Assembly: GCA_020532545.1 (NCBI GenBank)
Contig: JAJBAW010000004.1
Location: 1-64,000 of the forward strand
Length of the DNA stretch: 64,000 nucleotides
Direction: 5' to 3'
DNA from: Candidatus Cloacimonadota bacterium
Lineage (GTDB): Bacteria; Cloacimonadota; Cloacimonadia; Cloacimonadales; Cloacimonadaceae
In this document: piece after piece, positions 53,302 to 61,854 of the stretch
Layout: the number at the start of each line of letters is the position of its first letter
Position numbering within the stretch: the stretch's first letter is position 1
The notes under the pieces: generated by a model
Databases searched by the model: none
What the model was told of the DNA's origin: nothing
What the model saw: only the letters and a program-made list of their open reading frames with translations
Translations under genes and position numbers: made by a program

Positions 53302-53610
53302 ATGAAATGTATATTCTGCGCCATCCCGTCCCAGACCTACATCCTGGAAAACACAGATTTCTATGTGATCCCGGACAAATACCCTGTGAGTAAAGGTCAC
53401 TGTCTGATTATCTCAAAACGGCATCTGCAGCACTACTTTGAGCTCACAGATGAAGAAGCAATATCCCTGCTGCAGATCACTCGCGAACTCAAAGCCAGCC
53501 TGGACACCGAGCATGAGCCCACCGGATACAATCTTGCCATGAATTGTGGCCGCAGCGCTGGACAGACCGTCTTCCACTTCCATATGCACGTGATTCCAAG
53601 GTATAAATGA
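53302..53610 (+). CDS. HIT-family nucleotide hydrolase
   Basis: A 102-residue histidine-triad protein that hydrolyses nucleotide phosphoramidates or dinucleotides. It begins MKCIFCAIPSQTYILENTDF and ends in the triad motif FHFHMHVIPRYK. PVSKGHCLIISKRH is also typical. It is slightly short for the family, with a brief C-terminus. The promoter position suggests a leaderless transcript. A subtilase follows after 23 bases. Confidence 0.9.
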   Translation: MKCIFCAIPSQTYILENTDFYVIPDKYPVSKGHCLIISKRHLQHYFELTDEEAISLLQITRELKASLDTEHEPTGYNLAMNCGRSAGQTVFHFHMHVIPRYK

Positions 53611-53633
53611 CCCCATAAATCAAGGAGCACATT

Positions 53634-56159
53634 ATGTTCAAACGTCTGATTATCCTCATCTTTCTCAGCCTGGGCCTGCTTTTTGCCAGAGAGCATAATG
53701 TCGAACCTGGCAAAGCCTGCATCCGCATCGAAAAAGGCCGGGATATCTCCGCCTTCAAGCCTCATCTGGCCACATTGGGTGTGACCCAGATCCAGCCCCG
53801 CTTTCAGACCACAAAGGACAAAAGCGGCCTTCTAAAAGATATTTACGAGCTGAGCTTTGATCCCAAGATCAGCCCCTACAGCCTCGCGAATGCCCTGTCA
53901 AAATATCCAGGTATCGTCTATGCCGAGCCCATCTTCATCGATGAAGTTCTGGAAAGCCCGGATGATTTCTATTACGCTCAGAGCTTGAATTTCGCCTCCA
54001 TGCAGGCCGAAGCCGCCTGGGATATCCATAAATGTGAGGAGGGCAGCCAGCCCACCATCATCGCTATTGTCGATACCGGCGTGGCCTGGAAACATCCCGA
54101 TCTGGCAGAAAACATCTGGCAAAATCTCGGTGAAGATGCCAATGGCAATGGCTACACAATGTATCACAATGGCAGCGCCTGGGAGATGGATACCGGCGAT
54201 CTGAACGGCATCGATGATGACGGCAATGGCAAGATCGATGATCTGATTGGCTGGAACATCGCAGCCAATGCGGCCGGAGCTGAGAATAACGATCCCAACG
54301 ATCCTGGCGGTCATGGCACCCGCGTGGCCGGCCTGGCTGGAGCGCGCACCAATAACGGTATTGGCGCAGCTTCCCTGAGCTGGAATCCCATCCTGATGCC
54401 CATTTCCTGTGCCTATCCCGGAGACACCAGCCATATATATAGAGGCTATGATGCCATAGTTTACGCGGCCGAAAACGGAGCCCATGTGATCAATTGCTCC
54501 TGGGGCGGCACCGGCTTTTCTCAGGCCAATAAAGAGGCCATTGATTATGCCGATGCTCTGGGCGCACTGGTAGTAGCCGCTGCCGGTAATAGCAACAATT
54601 CCGTCCCCTTATATCCTGCCGCCTACCCCAAAGTGCTGGCCACAGCGTCGCTAAATAACGACGGCGTCAAATGGAGCGGCTCAAACTTTGGTGCTTATGT
54701 GGATTTGGGCGCGCCCAACGAAAGCGTATATTCCACCACCACTTCCTCTTATAGTATTAGCACCGGTGCTACTTCTTATGCCTCACCCATTGCCTCAGCC
54801 CTGGCAGCTTTGGTGAAATCTCAGAACCCCGGCTATAGCCCAGAGCAGGTCGCATACCGGATGAAGGCCACCAGCGACAACATCGATGCCCAAAATCCGA
54901 CCCGCCAATATCAGCTCGGTCAGGGCAAGATCAATGCCTATCGTGCCCTCAGCGAAACCGCTGCCAGCGTCGCTCCAGCGCTCAAACTTGAACTGTTCAG
55001 CATTGAGCCTCCCACAGATAGCAATGCAAATCTGGCGATCGAGCCCGGAGAAAGCTTTAGCCTCAATCTCAAACTCCGCAATTACACGGAGTTCTCGGCA
55101 GCGGCGAGTTTCACGCTTCAAACGAGCGATCCCTCTGTGCAGATTGTCAGCTCTCAGCATCAAGCCACCATTCCCCAGGATGAATTCTTCAGGCTGGAAG
55201 ATGCCTTTGAAATCATCGTAGCAGCAGACGCGAGCTCGCATTATGCCAGCTTTACTTTGACTGTTTCATCCACCTTGCCCATCCACAACAGCGCAGCATT
55301 CACTTTCAAAATTCTCATCCAAAATGGCGGTATCTTCGTCTGGGAAGCCAAAGCAGGTGCCCGAAATCAAAGCGGCACTTTTTTCAAGAACCAGCTTGTT
55401 GCCCAGGGCAGGCAAGTGGTCTATGGCAATTCCTTTCCAGCCTCTTTCAAAAGCTTTGAGGCCGCAATACTCTCCTTTGGCGCTGTCGATGATAATATTC
55501 AAAGGCTAAACGAGCCCTGGATGTATGAGGCCATGCGGGATTACCTTCTGGAAGGCGGCAAACTCTATGTGGAAGGTGCAGACGCCATCGGCTTTGATCT
55601 GGAATACTTCCTGGAGGCTCACACCGTGCTGTGGCCGCTTTTGGGCATAGCAGATGCCACAGACGGCCTTCCCAATCCCCTGAGTCTCCTGACCGCCGCA
55701 CTTCCCTTCAGCGATCTGGAATTTACCGGCACCAGCCAGACTAAACAAGACTATATCGATCTCTTCACCCCTCATCCTCTTTGGGGGCACACAGCCTTCA
55801 CCGAAGAAGGCTATGGCACTGTGGGCATTGCCGGAGCCGGAGAACACGGCCAAAAAACCCTGGTTTTCAGCTATGCCCTGGCCGAACTCACCGATGGGGC
55901 AGAGTCCAATACCAGAGCCAATCTGCTGCGTGATATCCTGATCTGGTTCATGGATTCACCTGTGGCAGAGCTCCAAAGCTCACTTTCCGTCTTACAACTA
56001 AGCTGGCAGCCCATCCCCCTGGCACGAAGCTACCGCATCTATCATAGCGATCAACCTCTTGGGGCTTGGGATATTCTGATCGATAATCATCCCAATAGCT
56101 CCCTGGAGATCAGCCCCCTGGCACAAAGGCAATTCTACCGTGTGCAAGCTCTGCCCTAA
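53634..56159 (+). CDS. Secreted subtilase without a sorting domain
   Basis: An 841-residue exported S8-family peptidase. After a signal peptide (LIILIFLSLGLLFA) and a propeptide-like region, the catalytic domain shows D147 (IVDTGVAW), H227 (GGHGTRVAG), N319 (AAAGNSNN) and S381 (ATSYASPIAS). The histidine motif has HGTR where HGTH is usual, and the serine motif has ATSYASP for GTSMASP; all catalytic residues are present. Ig-like domains and a fibronectin-like end (VLQLSWQPIPLARSYRIYHS) follow. Unlike the subtilase at 42076, it has no FlgD-like sorting domain, so it may be released or retained differently. AAGGAG precedes the ATG. Confidence 0.85.
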   Translation: MFKRLIILIFLSLGLLFAREHNVEPGKACIRIEKGRDISAFKPHLATLGVTQIQPRFQTTKDKSGLLKDIYELSFDPKISPYSLANALSKYPGIVYAEPIFIDEVLESPDDFYYAQSLNFASMQAEAAWDIHKCEEGSQPTIIAIVDTGVAWKHPDLAENIWQNLGEDANGNGYTMYHNGSAWEMDTGDLNGIDDDGNGKIDDLIGWNIAANAAGAENNDPNDPGGHGTRVAGLAGARTNNGIGAASLSWNPILMPISCAYPGDTSHIYRGYDAIVYAAENGAHVINCSWGGTGFSQANKEAIDYADALGALVVAAAGNSNNSVPLYPAAYPKVLATASLNNDGVKWSGSNFGAYVDLGAPNESVYSTTTSSYSISTGATSYASPIASALAALVKSQNPGYSPEQVAYRMKATSDNIDAQNPTRQYQLGQGKINAYRALSETAASVAPALKLELFSIEPPTDSNANLAIEPGESFSLNLKLRNYTEFSAAASFTLQTSDPSVQIVSSQHQATIPQDEFFRLEDAFEIIVAADASSHYASFTLTVSSTLPIHNSAAFTFKILIQNGGIFVWEAKAGARNQSGTFFKNQLVAQGRQVVYGNSFPASFKSFEAAILSFGAVDDNIQRLNEPWMYEAMRDYLLEGGKLYVEGADAIGFDLEYFLEAHTVLWPLLGIADATDGLPNPLSLLTAALPFSDLEFTGTSQTKQDYIDLFTPHPLWGHTAFTEEGYGTVGIAGAGEHGQKTLVFSYALAELTDGAESNTRANLLRDILIWFMDSPVAELQSSLSVLQLSWQPIPLARSYRIYHSDQPLGAWDILIDNHPNSSLEISPLAQRQFYRVQALP

Positions 56160-56196
56160 ATAAATACCTGCCCAGACTACCTCACCCCATTTGTTG

Positions 56197-56257
56197 CCGT
56201 AGAGATGACGTGAAGATAAGAGGATTTTCTCCTGCTATCTCCACGTCATCTCTACGG
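56197..56257. repeat. GTAGAGAT-type palindrome, long copy
   Basis: CCGTAGAGATGACGTG (56197-56212) pairs exactly with CACGTCATCTCTACGG (56242-56257). The pairing continues inward with a few mismatches (AGATAAGAGGA with TCCTGCTATCT), leaving a short loop. GTAGAGAT lies at both outer ends. It is related to 37280-37326. Confidence 0.85.
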
Positions 56258-56298
56258 TATGCTATTCAGAAAGCACCCAGCTTCATTGTCCACTTTAC

Positions 56299-56404
56299 GT
56301 AGCGCAGGAAGCCGTTCCTGCGAAAGATGAGGCTCACAGAAACCACGCAGCCATCACGCTTTATGTTCCATTTTAAGTTCCGTAGGAATGGCGTCCTGCG
56401 CTAC
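56299..56404. repeat. Second REPIN-like element with GTAG heads
   Basis: GTAGCGCAGGAAGCCGTTCC at 56299 folds into a perfect 8-bp hairpin (CGCAGGAA-GCCG-TTCCTGCG). A similar copy in the opposite orientation ends in CTAC at 56404. The 106-bp span, the inverted order and the GTAG head match the layout of the REPINs at 18727-19779, but the hairpin sequence is different. Confidence 0.75.
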
Positions 56405-56743
56405 AGAGGCCCCTCGCAATATTTGAAAAACCAAGCCCTTCACGTAAAAGGTACTTGATTTTTTGGCTTACTCCAATCCACTTGTTCAAGCAGTCTGAAT
56501 CCATTAAAACACACTGCAAGAACATGCAGATCAAGAGCTTCCCCTCGTGCTCTATACCCAGTTCGAGTCTTCTCACGGGGCCAGCAATATGACCAAAAGC
56601 CTGGAAATGTCTGCAGATATTTACAGCTTTGCCTGCCTGTATCTGGAGCTTTAGTATAGCTATACCATCCAAAGCACTTGCGTAAAATCCAGGCATTTAC
56701 CTGGCTCAATTGGAAATGAAAAAGTGTCCGGCTCGATTTGAGC

Positions 56744-56771
56744 TTGACAAAGTTTCAACACCCCTTATAGT
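56744..56771 (+). promoter_or_regulatory. Sigma-70-type promoter of the propeller-like gene
   Basis: TTGACA at 56744-56749, a 16-bp spacer and TATAGT at 56766-56771, 26 bases before the ATG at 56798. The spacing and -10 equal those in front of rimP. Confidence 0.65.
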
Positions 56772-56797
56772 TGTAATAAAACACTTTGGAGGTTATT

Positions 56798-57844
56798 ATG
56801 ATCAATAAGCTTCTTGGGGGCATAGCCCTCACCGTGATGCTACTGACGTGCATCTCCTGTACCAAAGTCATGCGCTTGGGTTACAGGATTACAGGTACCG
56901 TTTCTGAAGAAGGGCAGTGGCGAAAAACTGCTGTAAAAGAGCTACTGCCGGAGGATATCTACGTCTCTGATCAATTGGTCATACGCTGCTCCAGAACCCT
57001 CTCCACCAGTGCTCCATTCACCGAAACAGCCAGCGATCCGCCCAATACCGCCTGGACCAGGATTATCCCCGATACTCTCGTGATCAAATCCGGAGATAAG
57101 ATCAGTGTGGACACAGAGGCAGAAATGATATATTTCTGTGCCAATAACGACCTTTATAGCTGCAATTACAAGGGTGAAAACTTGATAAATCATAGTCCGG
57201 ATCTTGACCTTAATCTCTCCCAAGCTATACTGTCTGCGGATCGCCGCTATATCACTATGCTCAGCTACAGCCTGGTGTTTGGTACTACAAGTCTAAACCG
57301 CTATGATCTGCAAACCGGCGAATTTCTGCATGTGTGGCCATCCTTTAATGTCACCTGGGCTGCCTACAATCCTGATTTAGATAGATTTTATTACTTTTCT
57401 TCCTGGGGGAGTTTGCACAGCTGCAATTCTGATGGAAGCGACGATCTAGAGCACTTTGAGGGAATCTTGGGCGAATCCTGGGGATATTGCCGAAGCAATG
57501 GAGACAGATACATCGGATCTTTTACCAAACCCGCTTCTGGAGCACGTGAGGGGATGGTGTTTGACATCAGCACCGGAGAAATATCGCAGATAGAAAACCT
57601 GGATCGGATGGCGTTTAACCCCTGTAAAAATGAGCTTACTTACTCTATCAGATTTGGAGCAAAATCGGAACTGCGCAGAAGAAACCTCGATGATGGCAGT
57701 GAGATTCAGATCCATAACGGTCATGTGAAAAAGCCGGATACAGTCGCGACTTATGTTGCTTTAAACTACCGGCAGGATGGCAAAGCCACGCTCTTCACGG
57801 CTAATGTGGCCACTCCTCTCACGGCAAGTCTTTATGATGATTGA
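56798..57844 (+). CDS. Propeller-like exported protein, possible lipoprotein
   Basis: A 348-residue exported protein that I do not assign to a family. The N-terminus MINKLLGGIALTVMLLTCIS is a signal peptide, and cysteines at residues ~20-23 could be lipidated, although the lipobox is not typical. The rest contains repeated short beta segments with aromatic ends (EMIYFCANNDLYSCNYKGEN, RFYYFSSWGSLHSCNSDGSD), as in WD40/TolB-like propellers. GGAGG lies just before the ATG at 56798; an in-frame TTG at 56786 is less likely. It has its own promoter. Confidence 0.6.
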   Translation: MINKLLGGIALTVMLLTCISCTKVMRLGYRITGTVSEEGQWRKTAVKELLPEDIYVSDQLVIRCSRTLSTSAPFTETASDPPNTAWTRIIPDTLVIKSGDKISVDTEAEMIYFCANNDLYSCNYKGENLINHSPDLDLNLSQAILSADRRYITMLSYSLVFGTTSLNRYDLQTGEFLHVWPSFNVTWAAYNPDLDRFYYFSSWGSLHSCNSDGSDDLEHFEGILGESWGYCRSNGDRYIGSFTKPASGAREGMVFDISTGEISQIENLDRMAFNPCKNELTYSIRFGAKSELRRRNLDDGSEIQIHNGHVKKPDTVATYVALNYRQDGKATLFTANVATPLTASLYDD

Positions 57845-57918
57845 TGTTTTGGGTATGAGCTGACTGCTCTTCTCGATTGAGCTGGTCTTTTACAGATAGA
57901 AAACTTCCCTCACAAAAA

Positions 57919-57940
57919 ACCCCCAGCCGAAACCGGGGGT
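57919..57940 (-). terminator. Intrinsic terminator of the 939-residue gene
   Basis: On the minus strand ACCCCC (57940-57935) and GGGGGT (57924-57919) pair around a 10-nt loop, followed by TTTTTT. It lies about 90 bases after the stop at 58031. Confidence 0.8.
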
Positions 57941-58030
57941 ATATTTGTATGCGGACTGTCCGCAGCTTAATTACTGTTATCTCGGTTGGGGATCACCGGC
58001 AGGACTCACGCCCTGGCCGATCCCAGGAAC

Positions 58031-60850
58031 CTAATGATTATAAGAACGGGCTACCACTTTGTAGAACTTCTTGGCAGAGGTAGTAGTTACATTGTGCTGC
58101 AAGGCAGCAGTAGTGGCAATCTCGACGGCTTCAGACCAATCGTAGGGATCATCGCTGCTGTAGATTACGTAATTGAACGCACCATTTACAGCTTCCCAGC
58201 TTATGGTTGTAGTGCTGTCAGAGGTCTCGATCTGTACTGCAGGAGCATCCAGGGCAGGCAATGCTGTGTAGGGATCCACGATGAAGGCAGTATTGGGTAT
58301 GAAGCTGTTTCGTGCACCCGCATTGGTCAGAGCTGGATTTTCAGGATTGATTATGACACTATCTGCGGTATAATACCGGCTACGGTTTGGATAGCTGTTA
58401 TCCGCTGTATAGTAGAAGTTGTTATTGACATTTGCACGGTCATCTTCGTACACTTGATTGGCTCTTAAGGCCAAATTGCCTCCGGTATATTGGAAGGGAA
58501 TTTGCAGCGGGATCACGATGGTGTTTATTCCAACGGGGAAGCGCACAAGGCCATCAAAGACCAAGGTGTAGTCCTCGAAGGGCAGCCAGGCGTCATTCAC
58601 GTTTTCGGTGGTATGCATCATCCAGATTTTTACAGGTTTGGTAAGATCCTGATTGAAGTTATTGTAATACTTGATGGCTTTTATGGTGCCGGAATCCATC
58701 TGCATCTCATGTGCCATATAGATGGTTTCGGTCACGCTATTATTCCAAAACACATTGATGGGCAACGAACCCGCAGAGCTTGTGCTCGCCGAATTGCCGA
58801 TGAAGGGGGTGTATAAGCCGGGGGCAAAGAGGCCTACGGTCATAATCTCACTTTCGTCGTTCAGGGAGTTTGCATCACCGGGAGCCACTATCTTGGCATA
58901 GATATCATAGACACCTTCTGCCGCTGGGGTCCAAAGGATAGTATGCGTAGCAGAGGCATCGGAGGCCAGAGGATTATTCACTTCGATGCTTGATAGTACG
59001 GTGTGTTCGGGCATGCTCAGCAATTCTATACTATATGAGTCCTGCGCTATTGTGCCGTTATTGTACACGCTCACGCTATAGCTGAATTCATCTCCGGTAA
59101 TGCCATAGTTATTGCCGCTGAATGCAGTAAGAGCAAGGTCTCCAGTCACCAGTTCTTCCATATAGACGTTATCGATATAGATGGTGCGGTTCGTTCCGCC
59201 TACACCGTGTTTGAAACAGATGTTTTGATCTGTACCAGTGTAATCGCTAAAGATCACCGTGTAAACGGTATGCGTGGAATTGACAGTAACAGACTCAAGC
59301 TCAGTGAAAACTCCGGTTTCGTCCAGAGCATCCACAGTTCCTACCAGTATGGTGTTACCGCTGCCACCACGGGCAGAGAAGCTGAGTTTGATGCTGCTTA
59401 CAGGTACCAGAATATCTGGGGTGATCAAGCGTACGTCTGCCGAAGCATCGTTACCATTTGTAAATTTCGCAGAATTTGGCTGGCTTACAACATAGCTTGT
59501 GCCCGTCACTACATTAGCCGTTGTGTTCGTAGCGCTCACATATGTAATCCAGTCTATAGGCAAGGCCGGAGCTATTACACCATCGAAATTCTGGCTGTAA
59601 GGCAGGCTCAGGATCCTGGGATCATCCATGATGGTGAAGCTGGATGCAATTGTTTGTAGGGCTTCGCCATCGGCATTTATTGCCTTCACAGTCCAGTACC
59701 AGATCTCACTATAATTGTAGGCGAGCGGATCTATCGCAGCCTGGGTGGGATCAAAACTGGGATCGGTGATGCCGGCCCAGGAGTGATCTGTGTAGAGGTT
59801 AGCTTCAGTTTGGGACATGAAGACGGTATAGGTTTCAGGATATCCACCAGTTTCAGCCATGGACCAGCTAAGCTTGGAGCCATTTATGGAAAGGGCTGTA
59901 GCTGCATCTACTGGTGAATTGAGGGCAACAGGATCAGGTGCTCCGGCAGGGGCTACGCGTACTGTTACATTATCTACATGCAGATCATTACTATCACCAG
60001 TTACAGTGGATTCTCCGTAAAAGGCGAAGTACTTTGTGCCGGATACACCATCAAGCAGGATCCTGACGCTTTCCCCGGTATTGGGAATGTTGTTAAAGAT
60101 ATAGGCAGAACCCGTGTTATTCCATTCCCGCAGGATGGTGGGATTGCTCATATCCGGACTGTCACTGATGATAACGAGGAATCTATCGTCAAGCTGTGAA
60201 GTAAGATCAACGATGGGATCTATTTTACTCTTGTTAGTAAGACCAAGGTCAAACTTCAGCTCATAGCCATCCGCAGGGATCACGATGGGAGGGGTAATCA
60301 GCCAGCCGTTACGTGATGTGCCGTAGATATTAATCTTGGCGGCGTTATCGCCCGCAAGGCCATTTAACCAATTGCCTCTGACCCACTGGGAACTTGCGCC
60401 GACGGGGGTGGGATATAGTCCACCGAGCATAGTCCAGTTTAATGCTGGCCAATCGCCGTTAACAGTGCCAAAATCCTCCAGCCAGGGTAGGTAGATGGTG
60501 GGATCACTCTTCACGGTGAAGTTGCGGACAGCACTGGGCTCGCTGGTACCTTCGTCATTGCTGGCACTCACTGTCCAGTAGTAAGTGGTGCCCCAATCCA
60601 GAGGGCTGGTGAATTCATAGGTCCTGGTGGTAATGGTGTCGAACAGGGTGCTGCCGTCCACAGTATCGAAATAGATATTGTATTCAGTAGGCACGCCAGC
60701 TGAACTATCCGCATTCCAGGTAAGCTTGGGATAGTTCGTCAGGTTCACCGCGCCATTGCCCGGAGCGGTAAGAAAAGGCGTCCCGGGCATTTGGGCAAAA
60801 GCAGATATTGCAATACACAATACTGCGAAGATTATTGCTAATTTTTTCAT
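58031..60850 (-). CDS. Large secreted fibronectin/anchor-J protein
   Basis: A 939-residue exported protein. The start at 60850 (MKKLAIIFAVLCIAISAFAQ) has GGAG nine bases upstream; an ATG at 60865 is in frame without one. Fibronectin-like domains (YPKLTWNADSSAGVPTEYNI, TTYYWTVSASNDEG) alternate with two anchor-J / cleaved-adhesin-like domains (LPWLEDFGTVNGDWPALNW and LPYSQNFDGVIAPALPIDW). A CARDB-like segment and a final fibronectin-like domain follow. There is no FlgD-like sorting domain, so its surface attachment is unclear. It probably serves adhesion or substrate binding. Confidence 0.8.
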   Translation of the reverse strand: MKKLAIIFAVLCIAISAFAQMPGTPFLTAPGNGAVNLTNYPKLTWNADSSAGVPTEYNIYFDTVDGSTLFDTITTRTYEFTSPLDWGTTYYWTVSASNDEGTSEPSAVRNFTVKSDPTIYLPWLEDFGTVNGDWPALNWTMLGGLYPTPVGASSQWVRGNWLNGLAGDNAAKINIYGTSRNGWLITPPIVIPADGYELKFDLGLTNKSKIDPIVDLTSQLDDRFLVIISDSPDMSNPTILREWNNTGSAYIFNNIPNTGESVRILLDGVSGTKYFAFYGESTVTGDSNDLHVDNVTVRVAPAGAPDPVALNSPVDAATALSINGSKLSWSMAETGGYPETYTVFMSQTEANLYTDHSWAGITDPSFDPTQAAIDPLAYNYSEIWYWTVKAINADGEALQTIASSFTIMDDPRILSLPYSQNFDGVIAPALPIDWITYVSATNTTANVVTGTSYVVSQPNSAKFTNGNDASADVRLITPDILVPVSSIKLSFSARGGSGNTILVGTVDALDETGVFTELESVTVNSTHTVYTVIFSDYTGTDQNICFKHGVGGTNRTIYIDNVYMEELVTGDLALTAFSGNNYGITGDEFSYSVSVYNNGTIAQDSYSIELLSMPEHTVLSSIEVNNPLASDASATHTILWTPAAEGVYDIYAKIVAPGDANSLNDESEIMTVGLFAPGLYTPFIGNSASTSSAGSLPINVFWNNSVTETIYMAHEMQMDSGTIKAIKYYNNFNQDLTKPVKIWMMHTTENVNDAWLPFEDYTLVFDGLVRFPVGINTIVIPLQIPFQYTGGNLALRANQVYEDDRANVNNNFYYTADNSYPNRSRYYTADSVIINPENPALTNAGARNSFIPNTAFIVDPYTALPALDAPAVQIETSDSTTTISWEAVNGAFNYVIYSSDDPYDWSEAVEIATTAALQHNVTTTSAKKFYKVVARSYNH

Positions 60851-60864
60851 AATCTGATTCTCCA

Positions 60865-61236
60865 TTAGAGATAAGGATAGATTGTTCTGTATTTTGGAGT
60901 AATGTCGTGAGGGCTAATCCATCTGAACAGACTCCGTTTGATATTGAAGAGTAGAAGTAAAGTTGAAGCCATTTCGGGGCATATTTCCCGCAGGTTCGGT
61001 GATAATGTGCGACGATTATTACTCAGAGTGCGGGAATAATGCTGCTGGTTTATGCTTCGGGATGAGGTTGATATGGTTTCTTTATAATTGATGCTGTGTG
61101 TGAGCGCAGTTTTCCTGTATGTGTTTTCGGGCTTTTGATAAATATGTCCGTAACTTCCTTCAGGCAATGCTTTAGTGGCATGTAGCACACGCTCAAAAAA
61201 AAGCAGGGATTCTTGTTGAACCTTGTCGTTTTTCAT
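60865..61236 (-). CDS. Doubtful small gene upstream of the large adhesin
   Basis: A 123-residue frame on the minus strand starting MKNDKVQQESLLFFERVLHA, with AAAGGAG eight bases before the ATG, which is the main support. The N-terminal third looks like protein; the rest (for example SRTLSNNRRTLSPNLREICP) looks less so, as after a frameshift. It may be a short real gene, a decayed one, or the leader region of the gene starting at 60850. No family was recognised. Confidence 0.3.
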   Translation of the reverse strand: MKNDKVQQESLLFFERVLHATKALPEGSYGHIYQKPENTYRKTALTHSINYKETISTSSRSINQQHYSRTLSNNRRTLSPNLREICPEMASTLLLLFNIKRSLFRWISPHDITPKYRTIYPYL

Positions 61237-61790
61237 ACTTAAGACTCCTTTGCTTCAGAAATAATAAACCTGAACCCCAGTTAGTCTCTGAGGCCCAGTT
61301 CCAAATATGTGTAAAGTGAGCTGCTAAAGTGACCGACCCTGGGCATACTATACGCAATAAATTGCGGCAGAATCCAGGTAATCACCCCAAAAAACATCAC
61401 TCTCCAGTTCAGCGTAGACCTTCCAATTGCACGGTCTCGGTTCTCTGTAGAGTGGATAATTAGCAAGTTCCAATATCCAAAATATGAATCTTAGTCATAA
61501 TCTATTCTTGAATAAAAGACCTTGACGAATCCATGACTCCAGTATTTATTTGGCTAAGAGTTTGTCAAGATTAAATCGCAGCGGTTGGCTTTTTGCCTTG
61601 AAGAGCCTGCTGAATTTCTATAAGCACATTAGACTATCTCATGTAATTCCACTGAGCAAAACAGGGTGAGGAAACTTCGATTCAGCTGATTTGCCTTGCT
61701 GGATTCACCCATGATCAGAATGGGAAACAAGCTTCACACCATTCTGTGCACTTTCTATCACGGCTGAGAATCTATAAGGAATACAATGCA
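61237..61790. other. Gap without a supported gene
   Basis: About 550 bases. A 61-residue minus-strand frame (61466-61281) has a hydrophobic stretch but would need a TTG start and has no ribosome site. A TTGACA lies on the minus strand near 61575, without a well-placed -10. Nothing else was recognised. Confidence 0.4.
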
Positions 61791-61816
61791 AAAAGCCCCG
61801 GAGCAAATCCGGGGCT
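61791..61816 (-). terminator. Intrinsic terminator of the partial cargo gene
   Basis: On the minus strand AGCCCCGGA and TCCGGGGCT form a perfect 9-bp stem with a 5-nt loop, followed by TTTT. It lies about 40 bases after the stop at 61855. Confidence 0.9.
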
Positions 61817-61854
61817 TGATTCATAGGCTGTATTTATTTCATACACAATACGGT

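Larger units (their letters stand above)
56160..56743. other. Palindrome-rich gap with a doubtful gene remnant
   Basis: Two palindromic elements (56197-56257 and 56299-56404) are listed separately. On the minus strand a frame from 56709 to 56440 (starting MSQVNAWILRKCFGWYSYTK) has protein-like composition in its second half, but no ribosome site or recognisable family. It may be a decayed gene. Confidence 0.4.

Noticed and set aside
56440-56709. 89-residue minus-strand protein, perhaps a transposase remnant
   Set aside because: No catalytic motif, terminal repeats or ribosome site were found; it is kept only as a possible decayed gene in the gap description.
61281-61466. 61-residue membrane-like frame
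   Set aside because: It needs a TTG start without a ribosome site and has no partner or conserved feature.
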